Assembly: GCA_945788675.1 (NCBI GenBank)
Contig: CALZMY010000227.1
Coordinates: 1-13,831 of the forward strand
DNA from: an uncultured Gammaproteobacteria bacterium
GTDB lineage: Bacteria > Pseudomonadota > Gammaproteobacteria > SZUA-140
DNA length: 13,831 bases
Direction: 5' to 3'
A program made the translations under genes and the position numbers. The notes under the pieces were generated by a model. It was given only the letters and a program-made list of their open reading frames with translations. It was not told the origin of the DNA and did not search any database. Below are positions 1 to 7,557 of this stretch, piece after piece. How positions within the stretch are numbered: the first letter of the stretch is position 1; the number at the start of each line of letters is the position of its first letter.

Positions 1-727
1 ACAACGGAAAATTGACTTTTAACTGACGCGCATAATCATCTGCCGCCTTAACATCGCCTAATTCACGTTCGATCCTCACACCAAGCCACAGTGTTTCAGC
101 TGTGTGTGCAGAGACTTCAACAAAGCGCTGAAAGAATGCCCTGGCACGAAAATATTTCCCCTCATCAAAACTAATACGCGCCATTTGGTAGAGCGTCACA
201 GGCATGCGCGGATTGGCTTCCAACACGATTCGAAAATATTTCTCTGCCTTTATCCGGTCAGGTTTTCGCATCATGCATTGCGCGAGGTTTTCATAAAACT
301 CGTAACGCGCCTTAGTCACCGGTGCGGTCTGAACCGCCATCAAAAAGCTTTTTTCTGCAGCCGCATAATCCTTTTGATCACAAAGAAAAACACCATAATT
401 ATTTTGTAGCGAATAGTCTTTGGGAGTCAACTTCAAGGCTGCCTCATAATGCGTTCCAGCATCCTCCAGAGAACCAAGCTGTCGATAGAGCTCTGCAATA
501 TAGTGATGGGCCGCCGCCTGATCTGGGTCTTGTTCAAGCGACCGCTGTAACTTCTCCAGCGCTGTTTCATAGTCCCCTTGCTGCATATAGGCAAGCCCCA
601 GGCGCGCATTGATTGATGCCGCACTCTCGCTATCTGATTTTTTCCTCACTGCATCTGAGGTACAGGCTACTAACATCAGCAGCATCGTGATAGAGATTAT
701 CGTGCGACACAGTCTTTTTATGCTCAC
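1..727 (-). CDS. pilW: Type IV pilus biogenesis/stability lipoprotein PilW (PilF), 3' end outside window
   Basis: This TPR lipoprotein of the PilF/PilW family is the pilotin that brings the PilQ secretin to the outer membrane in type IV pilus assembly. Reading starts at a GTG (727-725) and continues open to the left edge, giving about 242 residues; the family is about 250, so only a short C-terminal piece is missing. Residues 1-22 form a lipoprotein signal: basic start (SIKRLCR), hydrophobic stretch, lipobox L19-V-A-C22. Residue +2 is Thr, not Asp, which suits outer-membrane sorting. From about residue 38 the protein is a run of TPR-like helical pairs (for example ARLGLAYMQQGDYETALEKL). The GTG shares one base with the rlmN stop TAG (729-727), and AGGTGG lies just upstream, so translation is probably coupled to rlmN. 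The name rests on TPRs, lipobox and gene order. Confidence 0.88.
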   Translation of the reverse strand, partial: MSIKRLCRTIISITMLLMLVACTSDAVRKKSDSESAASINARLGLAYMQQGDYETALEKLQRSLEQDPDQAAAHHYIAELYRQLGSLEDAGTHYEAALKLTPKDYSLQNNYGVFLCDQKDYAAAEKSFLMAVQTAPVTKARYEFYENLAQCMMRKPDRIKAEKYFRIVLEANPRMPVTLYQMARISFDEGKYFRARAFFQRFVEVSAHTAETLWLGVRIERELGDVKAADDYARQLKVNFPL

Positions 728-1842
728 TAGCCCACCTGCTTGATTACGCCAAAGCTAGCGCTTCGTCGTGTGCGATCCTGTACCTTGCCCACCAGCTGAC
801 CACAGGCGGCATCGATATCTTCACCGCGTGTTTTGCGCCGAATCGTCACCAGACCTGCATTAATCAGCGTTTCCTGAAAACAATCAATCACCTCTCGACT
901 GGATGACTGATAGTCAGTACCAGGAAAGGGATTAAATGGAATCAGGTTAACCTTGGATGGAATACCTTCAAGTAATTTAACCAGTTTTTTTGCTTCGGCA
1001 ACACTATCATTAATGCCTTCAAGCATCACATATTCGAAGGTCACCTTGCGGTGTGGCTTATCTGCGATATAACGCCGACACGCCTCGAGCAATTCCTTGA
1101 TGGGGTATTTTTTGTTGATGGGCACAATTTCATTACGCAGTTCATCATTGGTGGCATGCAGTGAGACGGCAAGACTGACATCAGAGACTTCGCGTAATTG
1201 ATCTAACGCGGGGACAACGCCCGCAGTACTTAACGTAATGCGACGCTTGGAAAGCCCGAAGGCCAGATCGTCCATCATCAGATCCATCGCGCTAACCACG
1301 TTTTCAAAATTCAGTAATGGCTCGCCCATCCCCATCATCACCACGTTGGTGATGGCACGACCATCTTTCACCCCACCACCCAATGTACGGGAAGCAATGC
1401 GCACTTGCGAGATAATTTCGTGAACTTCAAGGTTGCGATTAAAGCCCTGGCGCGCAGTGGAGCAGAAACTACATTTAAGCGCACAACCGACCTGAGATGA
1501 AACACACAAGGTGCCGCGATCTCCTTCGGGAATATAGACAGTCTCAATACAGTTACCATCGGCGAGTTGCAGTAACCATTTTACCGTACCATCTTTTGAG
1601 GGCTGCTCGTAAACCACCTCTGGCATCACGATCTCGCACTCTTCTTTCAATTTTGTCCGCAGCGCTTTACCGAGATTGGTCATGGTGTCGATGTCATCGA
1701 CACCATGTTGATAGAGCCATTTCAGTAGTTGAGAAGCACGAAAGGCCTTCTCGCCCCTGTCGGCGAAGAAGGCCTTCATTGCCTGCTGATCGAGATTCAG
1801 CAGATTAACTTTGGATTGTGTCTCCAAACTATCATTGCCCAA
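727..1842 (-). CDS. rlmN: Dual-specificity 23S rRNA (A2503-C2) / tRNA (A37-C2) methyltransferase RlmN
   Basis: A radical-SAM enzyme that methylates C2 of A2503 in 23S rRNA and A37 in some tRNAs. The CX3CX2C cluster motif is C120-ALK-C124-SF-C127. The two catalytic cysteines of the family are present: C113 in TLCVSSQVGC (E. coli Cys118) and C347 in DAACGQL (Cys355, the methyl carrier). The GMGEPLLN SAM-binding motif is at about 171-178. Length of 371 is near the usual 380. The start is uncertain: the first in-frame candidate is TTG at 1842, six bases after the ndk stop, with another TTG at 1827; neither has a clear SD, and the nearby ATG at 1835 is out of frame. The conserved part begins around residue 11 (KVNLLNLD). 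It lies in a tight ndk-rlmN-pilW run. Confidence 0.95.
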   Translation of the reverse strand: MGNDSLETQSKVNLLNLDQQAMKAFFADRGEKAFRASQLLKWLYQHGVDDIDTMTNLGKALRTKLKEECEIVMPEVVYEQPSKDGTVKWLLQLADGNCIETVYIPEGDRGTLCVSSQVGCALKCSFCSTARQGFNRNLEVHEIISQVRIASRTLGGGVKDGRAITNVVMMGMGEPLLNFENVVSAMDLMMDDLAFGLSKRRITLSTAGVVPALDQLREVSDVSLAVSLHATNDELRNEIVPINKKYPIKELLEACRRYIADKPHRKVTFEYVMLEGINDSVAEAKKLVKLLEGIPSKVNLIPFNPFPGTDYQSSSREVIDCFQETLINAGLVTIRRKTRGEDIDAACGQLVGKVQDRTRRSASFGVIKQVG

Positions 1843-1847
1843 ATGTG

Positions 1848-2279
1848 TTAGCGGATGCGTGCACAGAGCTCGTTTGGCTCGAAGAAAAACGCGACCTCAT
1901 TCTGCGCGGTATCAGCCGCATCAGAGCCATGAACCGCATTTTCATCGATGCTACTGGCGAAGCGTGCGCGGATAGTGCCTTCAGCCGCTTCAGCAGGATT
2001 GGTCGCACCCATCAGATCACGATGCTTGAGAATCGCATTTTCACCTTCCAGCACCTGAACGATCACAGGACCAGAGATCATAAAGCTCACCAGGTCATTA
2101 AAGAAAGGACGCTCTTTATGTACCGCGTAAAAGCCTTCTGCCTGCTCACGCGTCAGCTGCATCATTTTGGCGGCAACGATTTTCAGACCACCCTTTTCAA
2201 AACAGCTATAGATCTCGCCAATGTGATTCTTGGCAACTGCATCAGGTTTAATAATGGATAAGGTACGCTCGATGGACAT
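1848..2279 (-). CDS. ndk: Nucleoside diphosphate kinase
   Basis: Transfers the gamma-phosphate from ATP to nucleoside diphosphates by a ping-pong mechanism through a phospho-histidine, balancing cytosolic NTP and dNTP pools. The 143-residue length is typical. The N-terminus MSIERTLSIIKPDAV carries the ATP-site lysine K11, and the catalytic histidine is H117 in NAVHGSD. The start is ATG at 2279 with GGAG about nine bases upstream. It follows the isc operon after a strong hairpin (2314-2338) and precedes rlmN by a few bases. A candidate promoter of its own lies at 2358-2386, upstream of the hairpin. Confidence 0.97.
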   Translation of the reverse strand: MSIERTLSIIKPDAVAKNHIGEIYSCFEKGGLKIVAAKMMQLTREQAEGFYAVHKERPFFNDLVSFMISGPVIVQVLEGENAILKHRDLMGATNPAEAAEGTIRARFASSIDENAVHGSDAADTAQNEVAFFFEPNELCARIR

Positions 2280-2313
2280 TAAGTGATTACTCCGCGATAT
2301 GCTCTAAATAACA

Positions 2314-2338
2314 GCAAACCCGCACAAGGCGGGTTTGC
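2314..2338 (-). terminator. Hairpin terminator between iscX and ndk
   Basis: A perfect 10-bp inverted repeat (GCAAACCCGC / GCGGGTTTGC) with a 5-nt loop. Read on the minus strand it is followed by TGTTATTT, a moderate U-rich tract, so it probably ends most isc transcripts about 76 bp after iscX and just before ndk. In the plus direction there is no T-run. Any transcript reaching ndk from upstream must pass through it. Confidence 0.7.
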
Positions 2339-2357
2339 ATAACCGAATTCAATAAGC

Positions 2358-2386
2358 ATTTTAACGCCTTAGCCAAAATCAAGCAA
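2358..2386 (-). promoter_or_regulatory. Candidate sigma-70 promoter for ndk
   Basis: On the minus strand TTGCTT (2386-2381, 3/6 to consensus) and TAAAAT (2363-2358, 5/6) are separated by exactly 17 bp. Transcription would start about 70 bp upstream of ndk and run through the 2314-2338 hairpin in the leader. The -35 is weak, so this is only a candidate. Confidence 0.35.
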
Positions 2387-2414
2387 TCACGCAAGCGTTA
2401 AATGGCAATACCCG

Positions 2415-2615
2415 CTACTCGCGCTCTTCGATCCACGCCATCTGGATCGCCTCCAGCACCCGCTCACCGCAGTGGGCCGGATCGTCATCAAACTCTTCAA
2501 GTGCCTGAACCCAGTCGGAAAGGTCGACAAATCGTACCGTCAGAGGATCAACATCCGGGTGCTTTTCATCCAGCGCAATGGCGATTTCGAGGGAGTCTGT
2601 CCATTTCAGTTCCAT
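2415..2615 (-). CDS. iscX: Fe-S cluster assembly protein IscX (YfhJ)
   Basis: Small acidic protein of 66 residues, last gene of the isc operon. In E. coli it binds iron and docks on IscS at the site shared with frataxin (CyaY), modulating cluster assembly; that role is from the family. The sequence shows the family's hallmark segments: MELKWTDSLEIAIALDE at the start, VDPLTVRF in the middle, and the acidic LEEFDDDP followed by ILEAI-like VLEAIQMAW. The start ATG has a near-ideal AAAGGAG eight bases upstream. It is 26 bp from fdx and followed by the hairpin terminator. Confidence 0.96.
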   Translation of the reverse strand: MELKWTDSLEIAIALDEKHPDVDPLTVRFVDLSDWVQALEEFDDDPAHCGERVLEAIQMAWIEERE

Positions 2616-2641
2616 GCAATTTGCTCCTTTAACGGGCGGAA

Positions 2642-2980
2642 TTAATGCTGTTCTGAGACCATATTGATAGTGTATTTCGGAATCTCGACCACCAGGTCCG
2701 TATCCGCCACAATCGTCTGACAGCTAAGGCGCGAATCGGGATCAAGCCCCCACGCCTTGTCGAGCATATCATCCTCAAGCTCTTCAGCCTCATTCAAGGA
2801 TTCTCCGCCTTCACGTACATAGACATGGCAGGTGGTACAGGCGCAGGACATCTCACAGGCGTGCTCAATCGAAATATCATTTGCGAGCGCGATATCACAG
2901 ATGGTCTTGCCGGCTTCAGCCTCGATCACCGCCCCTTCCGGGCATAACACTTCATGTGGTAAAAAAATCAGTTTTGGCAT
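2642..2980 (-). CDS. fdx: ISC-type [2Fe-2S] ferredoxin
   Basis: Adrenodoxin-type ferredoxin that supplies electrons for cluster building on the IscS/IscU complex. It is 112 residues long. The cluster ligands are C42, C48 and C51 in the segment CEMSCACTTC and C87 in RLSC; C46 is the extra non-ligand cysteine also present in E. coli Fdx. The EDDMLDKAWGL segment (69-79) and the terminal EIPKYTINMVSEQH are characteristic of the ISC ferredoxin and separate it from plant-type ferredoxins. It is 25 bp downstream of hscA, with CGGAA before the ATG as a modest SD. Confidence 0.97.
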   Translation of the reverse strand: MPKLIFLPHEVLCPEGAVIEAEAGKTICDIALANDISIEHACEMSCACTTCHVYVREGGESLNEAEELEDDMLDKAWGLDPDSRLSCQTIVADTDLVVEIPKYTINMVSEQH

Positions 2981-3005
2981 TGTTACATTCCGCTTTAACA
3001 GGTGA

Positions 3006-4886
3006 TTAATCGATTATCTGGTCGAGAAGCTTGCCCGACAGCGCTTCATTAATATGTACATCCATACGGCGCGCTGCAAAGTCAGCGGTGGCACGCTCCA
3101 GCTTGTCATGCGCCGCCTTGATCGTCGCAATATCCTTACCCTGCTGCTGTGCATCCTTCAAGGATAGTAATGCCGCCTTGATTGAAACACACTCTTGTTT
3201 TGTCAACATACCCTCACCATCCATACCAAGGGCCGCTTCAACCGCTTCAATGAGGCGCGCAGAATCAACTAGCTGCTCATGCAGACGTCGTTTTTTAACG
3301 TCCTCTGCCGCATGAAGTAATGAATCGGACAGCATCTTCTCCACTTCACCCTCAGTCAGCCCATACGACGGCTTAATCTCAATACTACTCTCAATACCGC
3401 TGGTTAACTCCTGCGCCGAGACACTTAAGAGCCCGTCCGCATCGACCTGAAAGGTCACGCGAATACGCGCCGCACCGGCATTCATCGGCGGGATACCACG
3501 CAGCTCAAAACGCGCCAATGAGCGGCAATCCGCCACAAGTTCACGCTCGCCCTGCAACACATGAATCGACATCGCGGTCTGCCCATCTTTGAAGGTAGTA
3601 AATTCCTGCGCACGTACCACCGGAATCGTGGTGTTACGCGGCACCAGCTTTTCAACCAGCCCACCCATCGTCTCCAGCCCAAGTGACAGCGGAATCACAT
3701 CCAGTAACAACATCTCATCGCCCGGCTTGTTACCCACCAGAATATCGGCCTGAATCGCAGCGCCCACGGCGACCACTTTATCTGGATCGATATCGATCAT
3801 CGGCTCGCGCCCAAAGAACTCACCAACACATTGGCGAACACGTGGAATTCGGGTTGAGCCGCCGACCATCACTACATCCTGAATATCGGCAGCAGTCAAT
3901 CCGGCATCACGCAGCGCACGCCGACAGGGGCGTAATGTGCGCTGAATCAGCGGTTCGATTAAATCCTCGAATTCGGCCCGGCTAAGGGAGCCCTGCCATT
4001 GACTGCCACCGGCACCCTCAACAGAAAGCGTTACGACATCCGCAGTGGTCAACGCCTCTTTCGCTCGATTGGCTTCGCCAATAACACGACGCAGCTGACT
4101 ATGTTCGATGTCATCGCCGAGAGCCGCCTCGCGCATGATCCACTCGGCAATCAACCGATCAACATCATCGCCGCCCAGTGCAGAGTCACCCGCGGTGGAC
4201 ATCACCTCAAACACACCGCGACTAAAGCGTAGAATCGAGACATCAAAGGTACCACCACCAAAATCATAGACGACGTGAACACCCTCGGAGCCACTATCAA
4301 GTCCGTAAGCCACCGCCGCTGCCGTCGGTTCGTTTAACAGGCGCAACACCTTAAGTCCGGCAAGCCGTGCAGCGTCCTTCGTTGCCTGACGCTGTGCGTC
4401 ATCGAAATAAGCCGGTACTGTGATCACGACACCATCAAGCTCACCACCGAGATCACCCTCTGCCAGTTGCTTCAGCGCCTTAAGAATATCGGCAGATACT
4501 GTTACCGGACTGATATCACCGGCAACGGTGCGAATGGATGGCATACCACTATCAGATTTAGAAAAATTGTAAGGCAGCCTGTTGGCAGTGGTCTCAATAT
4601 CCGCCACACCACGCCCCAACAGACGCTTGGCCGACGCCACAGTATTCAACGGATCCTGATAGGCGGCATCTTTTGCCGCCAGCCCAACCACTGGCGGCTT
4701 ATCCACAAAATAACGCACCACTGAGGGACAGTGATGATTTCCCTGCGCATCAATTATTGTCTCTGCACGGCCATCACGCACGGTTGCCACCAACGAATTG
4801 GTGGTACCAAGGTCGATGCCCACTGCGAGGTGATGTTGACGCTGGACCTGCGCCTCCCCCGGTTCACTTATCTGAAACAACACCAT
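3006..4886 (-). CDS. hscA: Hsp70-family chaperone HscA of the ISC system
   Basis: Specialised DnaK-like chaperone that, with HscB, binds the LPPVK motif of IscU and uses ATP hydrolysis to help release the assembled cluster. At 626 residues it is close to E. coli HscA (616). The ATPase domain runs from about residue 20 (AVGIDLGTTNS) and includes the phosphate-2 motif YDFGGGTFDVS and the GGSTRIPRV adenosine motif; the substrate-binding domain follows from about 400 (LLLDVIPLSLGLETMGG). The C-terminal FAARRMD segment is typical of HscA. The N-terminal MVLFQISEPGE extension preceding the ATPase domain also distinguishes HscA from DnaK and supports the ATG at 4886. The only purine-rich SD-like run (AGGAA) is rather far, about 12 bases upstream. 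Confidence 0.98.
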   Translation of the reverse strand: MVLFQISEPGEAQVQRQHHLAVGIDLGTTNSLVATVRDGRAETIIDAQGNHHCPSVVRYFVDKPPVVGLAAKDAAYQDPLNTVASAKRLLGRGVADIETTANRLPYNFSKSDSGMPSIRTVAGDISPVTVSADILKALKQLAEGDLGGELDGVVITVPAYFDDAQRQATKDAARLAGLKVLRLLNEPTAAAVAYGLDSGSEGVHVVYDFGGGTFDVSILRFSRGVFEVMSTAGDSALGGDDVDRLIAEWIMREAALGDDIEHSQLRRVIGEANRAKEALTTADVVTLSVEGAGGSQWQGSLSRAEFEDLIEPLIQRTLRPCRRALRDAGLTAADIQDVVMVGGSTRIPRVRQCVGEFFGREPMIDIDPDKVVAVGAAIQADILVGNKPGDEMLLLDVIPLSLGLETMGGLVEKLVPRNTTIPVVRAQEFTTFKDGQTAMSIHVLQGERELVADCRSLARFELRGIPPMNAGAARIRVTFQVDADGLLSVSAQELTSGIESSIEIKPSYGLTEGEVEKMLSDSLLHAAEDVKKRRLHEQLVDSARLIEAVEAALGMDGEGMLTKQECVSIKAALLSLKDAQQQGKDIATIKAAHDKLERATADFAARRMDVHINEALSGKLLDQIID

Positions 4887-4924
4887 AATCTAATCAATAT
4901 TCCTTTGCGTCACACCGACCTTTT

Positions 4925-5461
4925 TTAGTCGAGCGCATCTTCAATCTCATCCAGTTCATCATACAAACGAGAGATAAACTGCATCTCATCATATAGTCGA
5001 TGCGCCTTATCCAGAGAATCAGGACTCTCCTCCTGAAAGGCATCCTGCAATGCAAGCTGTATCCCAGCGAGGCGGCTTTGCAATTCTCCGCCTAACTTCA
5101 GTAATTCACGCTCAATATCAGCACTATGGCGAACCTCTTCCAGGCGTTCACGCAACTCAATCTGTTCAGTGAGAAATGCTATATCCTTGCTAGTAACCGA
5201 GTCATCAATATCCACACCACGTAGCTGCAATAGATATCTGGCGCGGGCTAGCGGTGCCTTTAGTATCTGGTAGGCCTCGTTAGTCAACGCCGTCAGCTGT
5301 ACCGAAACTCGGCGTTCTTTTTCAGTGGCATTAACAAAGCGGTCAGGATGGATCATCCCCTGCATTTCACGATAGCGCTGCGTCAAAACCTCATAATCAA
5401 GATCATAAGCAACAGGCAGATTAAACAATGCAAAGTAATCTTTGGAGAAAATTGATCCCAT
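4925..5461 (-). CDS. hscB: J-domain co-chaperone HscB
   Basis: Type III J-protein that escorts IscU to HscA and stimulates its ATPase. The 178 residues divide into an N-terminal J domain (about 1-75) with the HPD signature at H38-P39-D40 and a helical C-terminal domain rich in Glu and Leu that binds IscU in the family. The opening DYFALFNLP is the usual HscB start. It sits between iscA (34 bp) and hscA (38 bp). No strong SD is visible before the ATG. Confidence 0.97.
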   Translation of the reverse strand: MGSIFSKDYFALFNLPVAYDLDYEVLTQRYREMQGMIHPDRFVNATEKERRVSVQLTALTNEAYQILKAPLARARYLLQLRGVDIDDSVTSKDIAFLTEQIELRERLEEVRHSADIERELLKLGGELQSRLAGIQLALQDAFQEESPDSLDKAHRLYDEMQFISRLYDELDEIEDALD

Positions 5462-5495
5462 GACGGGCTAAAACCTGCTTTTTTACAATCTTAAA

Positions 5496-5819
5496 TCAGA
5501 CCGTGAAGCTCTCACCACAACCACAGGTGTCCGCTACGTTAGGATTATTAAATTTAAAACCTTCGTTTAGCCCTTCGCGGGTATAATCAAGCTCGGTTCC
5601 ATCAAGATAGAGAAGACTCTTAGGATCAACAATAACCTTTACGCCGTAATTCTCGATCACGACATCGTCTTTTTCTATCTCGTCCGCGACTTCAAATACA
5701 TAGGCGTACCCTGAACAGCCAGATGTCTTGACGCCGAGGCGCAAGCCTATTCCCTTACCACGCGCCTCAAGGTAGCCGTTAATATGCTTAGCCGCAGACT
5801 CTGTTAACGTAATTCCCAT
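5496..5819 (-). CDS. iscA: A-type Fe-S cluster carrier IscA
   Basis: A-type carrier that receives clusters or iron from the IscU scaffold and passes them to apo-proteins, especially [4Fe-4S] enzymes. It is 107 residues, like E. coli IscA. The three conserved ligands are C35 (TSGCSGYAY), C99 and C101 (DTCGCGESF). The product begins MGITLTESAAKHI, an IscA-like start; ErpA would differ in this region, and the position between iscU and hscB settles the paralog. An AAGAGAG purine run precedes the ATG. Confidence 0.97.
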   Translation of the reverse strand: MGITLTESAAKHINGYLEARGKGIGLRLGVKTSGCSGYAYVFEVADEIEKDDVVIENYGVKVIVDPKSLLYLDGTELDYTREGLNEGFKFNNPNVADTCGCGESFTV

Positions 5820-5858
5820 AACTCTCTTCTCATCTCAAACAATGTTACCACACCGCGA

Positions 5859-6257
5859 TTAACTGCCTTCTGCAACAACACCTTTTTTACTATTATAATC
5901 TTCAACTGCGGCTTTGATAGCATCTTCCGCCAGCACAGAACAGTGAACCTTAACCGGTGGCAGTGCCAGCTCCTCAGCGATCTCAGTATTTTTGATCTCA
6001 CTTGCCTGCGCCAGCGTTTTGCCTTTAACCCACTCCGTCAGCAAGGAACTGGATGCAATCGCAGAACCACAACCGTAGGTCTTGAACTTGGCATCTTCAA
6101 TCACACCTTCATCGCTGACCTTAATCTGCAACTTCATCACATCGCCACACGCAGGGGCGCCCACCATGCCAGTACCCACTGCATTATCGTCTTTATCAAA
6201 AGAACCCACATTACGTGGATTCTCGTAGTGGTCCAGAACTTTATCACTATATGCCAT
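5859..6257 (-). CDS. iscU: Fe-S cluster scaffold protein IscU
   Basis: Scaffold on which [2Fe-2S] clusters are built from IscS-derived sulfur, iron and Fdx electrons. The 132-residue product keeps the ligands C37, C63, H105 and C106, the exchange-promoting D39 (PACGDVM), and the HscA recognition motif L99-PPVK-103. I set the start at the ATG at 6257 (MAYSDKV), which matches the family and has GGAG eight bases upstream; an in-frame start at 6293 would add 12 unfamiliar residues and overlap iscS. The C-terminus carries about four residues more than E. coli IscU. It lies 20 bp after iscS. Confidence 0.98.
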   Translation of the reverse strand: MAYSDKVLDHYENPRNVGSFDKDDNAVGTGMVGAPACGDVMKLQIKVSDEGVIEDAKFKTYGCGSAIASSSLLTEWVKGKTLAQASEIKNTEIAEELALPPVKVHCSVLAEDAIKAAVEDYNSKKGVVAEGS

Positions 6258-6277
6258 TTTATATTCTCCTAACCAGC

Positions 6278-7504
6278 TTAATGTGCTGCCCACTGTACCT
6301 TTGACAGGTCAACACCATCTTTATACATCTCCCACAATGGCGAGAGTTCCCTGAGCTTCTCTACCTTCTGTCGCACCAGCTCAATGGTGTAATCCACATC
6401 CGCTTCAGTGGTAAAACGACCCAATGAAAAACGTATCGAGCTATGCGCCAGCTCATCTTCTCGCCCCAGCGCACGTAATACGTAAGAGGGCTCAAGGCTC
6501 GCCGAGGTACAGGCGGAACCGGAAGAGACTGCAATATCCTTCAGCGCCATGATCAGCGATTCACCCTCAACAAAATTAAAACTGATATTAAGGATACCTG
6601 GCACATGATGAGAAAGATCACCATTGACATAGATCTCTTCCATATCGCTGAAACCATTCAGCAGTCGCTCGCGTAGTGCCAAAAGGCGCGCCGATTCATC
6701 CGCCATCTCTTCCTTTGCAATCCGAAACGCCTCGCCCATGCCCACAATTTGATGCACTGCCAGCGTGCCGGAGCGCATGCCACGCTCATGACCCCCACCA
6801 TGCATCTGCGCCTCGATGCGAATACGTGGCTTACGGCGAACATACAGTGCGCCAATGCCTTTAGGACCATAAGTTTTATGACCGGAGAAAGACATCAAAT
6901 CGACCTTCATTTTCTCCAGGTCGATCTCAACCTTGCCGGCGCTCTGTGCCGCATCACAATGAAAAACAACACCCTTGCTACGCGCCAGCTCGCCAATCGC
7001 CGCGACATCCTGCACGACACCTGTCTCATTATTCACATGCATAATCGAGATCAGAATTGTGTCGTCACGAATGGCATCTTCCAGTGCTTTCATATCGAGG
7101 AGACCACTGTTTTCAACTTCTAAATAGGTCACCTCATACCCTTCACGCTCCAGTTGGCGACAGGTATCAAGTACTGCCTTGTGCTCAGTCTTACAGGTAA
7201 TTATGTGCTTGCCTTTTTTCTGATAAAAGTGGGCAACCCCCTTAATCGCAAGATTATCTGACTCAGTGGCACCTGAGGTCCAGACAATCTCTCTGGGATC
7301 AGCATTAACCAGCGCAGCGACATATTCACGCGCCTGTTTGACGTCCTCATCCGCCTTCCAGCCAAACACGTGCGAACGTGAAGCAGGATTGCCGAAGTCA
7401 CCATCCATTGTCAGACATGCCATCATCTTCTCGGCCACTCGTGGATCTGCCGGCGTCGTCGCAGCATAATCCAGATATACAGGCACTTTTTCTTTATTAC
7501 TCAT
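6278..7504 (-). CDS. iscS: Cysteine desulfurase IscS
   Basis: PLP-dependent class V aminotransferase-fold enzyme that converts L-cysteine to alanine and holds the sulfur as a persulfide for IscU, tRNA thiolation proteins and others. The 408 residues include the PLP lysine K210 (SFSGHKTYGPKG), H108 stacking on PLP (TEHKAV), and the mobile-loop cysteine C332 (SSGSACTSASLEPS). The C-terminal tail SPLWEMYKDGVDL..WAAH is the IscS-specific extension needed in E. coli for contact with IscU. The N-terminal MSNKEK is a few residues longer than in E. coli; the ATG at 7504 has only an imperfect SD (GAGAAG very close). A related desulfurase gene lies immediately upstream. Confidence 0.98.
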   Translation of the reverse strand: MSNKEKVPVYLDYAATTPADPRVAEKMMACLTMDGDFGNPASRSHVFGWKADEDVKQAREYVAALVNADPREIVWTSGATESDNLAIKGVAHFYQKKGKHIITCKTEHKAVLDTCRQLEREGYEVTYLEVENSGLLDMKALEDAIRDDTILISIMHVNNETGVVQDVAAIGELARSKGVVFHCDAAQSAGKVEIDLEKMKVDLMSFSGHKTYGPKGIGALYVRRKPRIRIEAQMHGGGHERGMRSGTLAVHQIVGMGEAFRIAKEEMADESARLLALRERLLNGFSDMEEIYVNGDLSHHVPGILNISFNFVEGESLIMALKDIAVSSGSACTSASLEPSYVLRALGREDELAHSSIRFSLGRFTTEADVDYTIELVRQKVEKLRELSPLWEMYKDGVDLSKVQWAAH

Positions 7505-7557
7505 ATCTTCTCAGTCATTCCTTAAACAAACATTCAGACTCAAGGCTGAAACACCTA

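Noticed and set aside
1818..2261. A 147-codon open frame on the plus strand opposite ndk
   Set aside because: It is a shadow of the highly conserved ndk frame, with no SD and no recognisable motif.
6258..6293. Upstream in-frame start of iscU adding 12 residues
   Set aside because: It overlaps iscS, lacks an SD, and the family N-terminus MAYSDKV fits the ATG at 6257 with GGAG upstream.
7533..7550. Small inverted repeat TTCAG/CTGAA between the two desulfurase genes as a regulatory hairpin
   Set aside because: The stem is only 5 bp with an 8-nt loop, which chance can explain.
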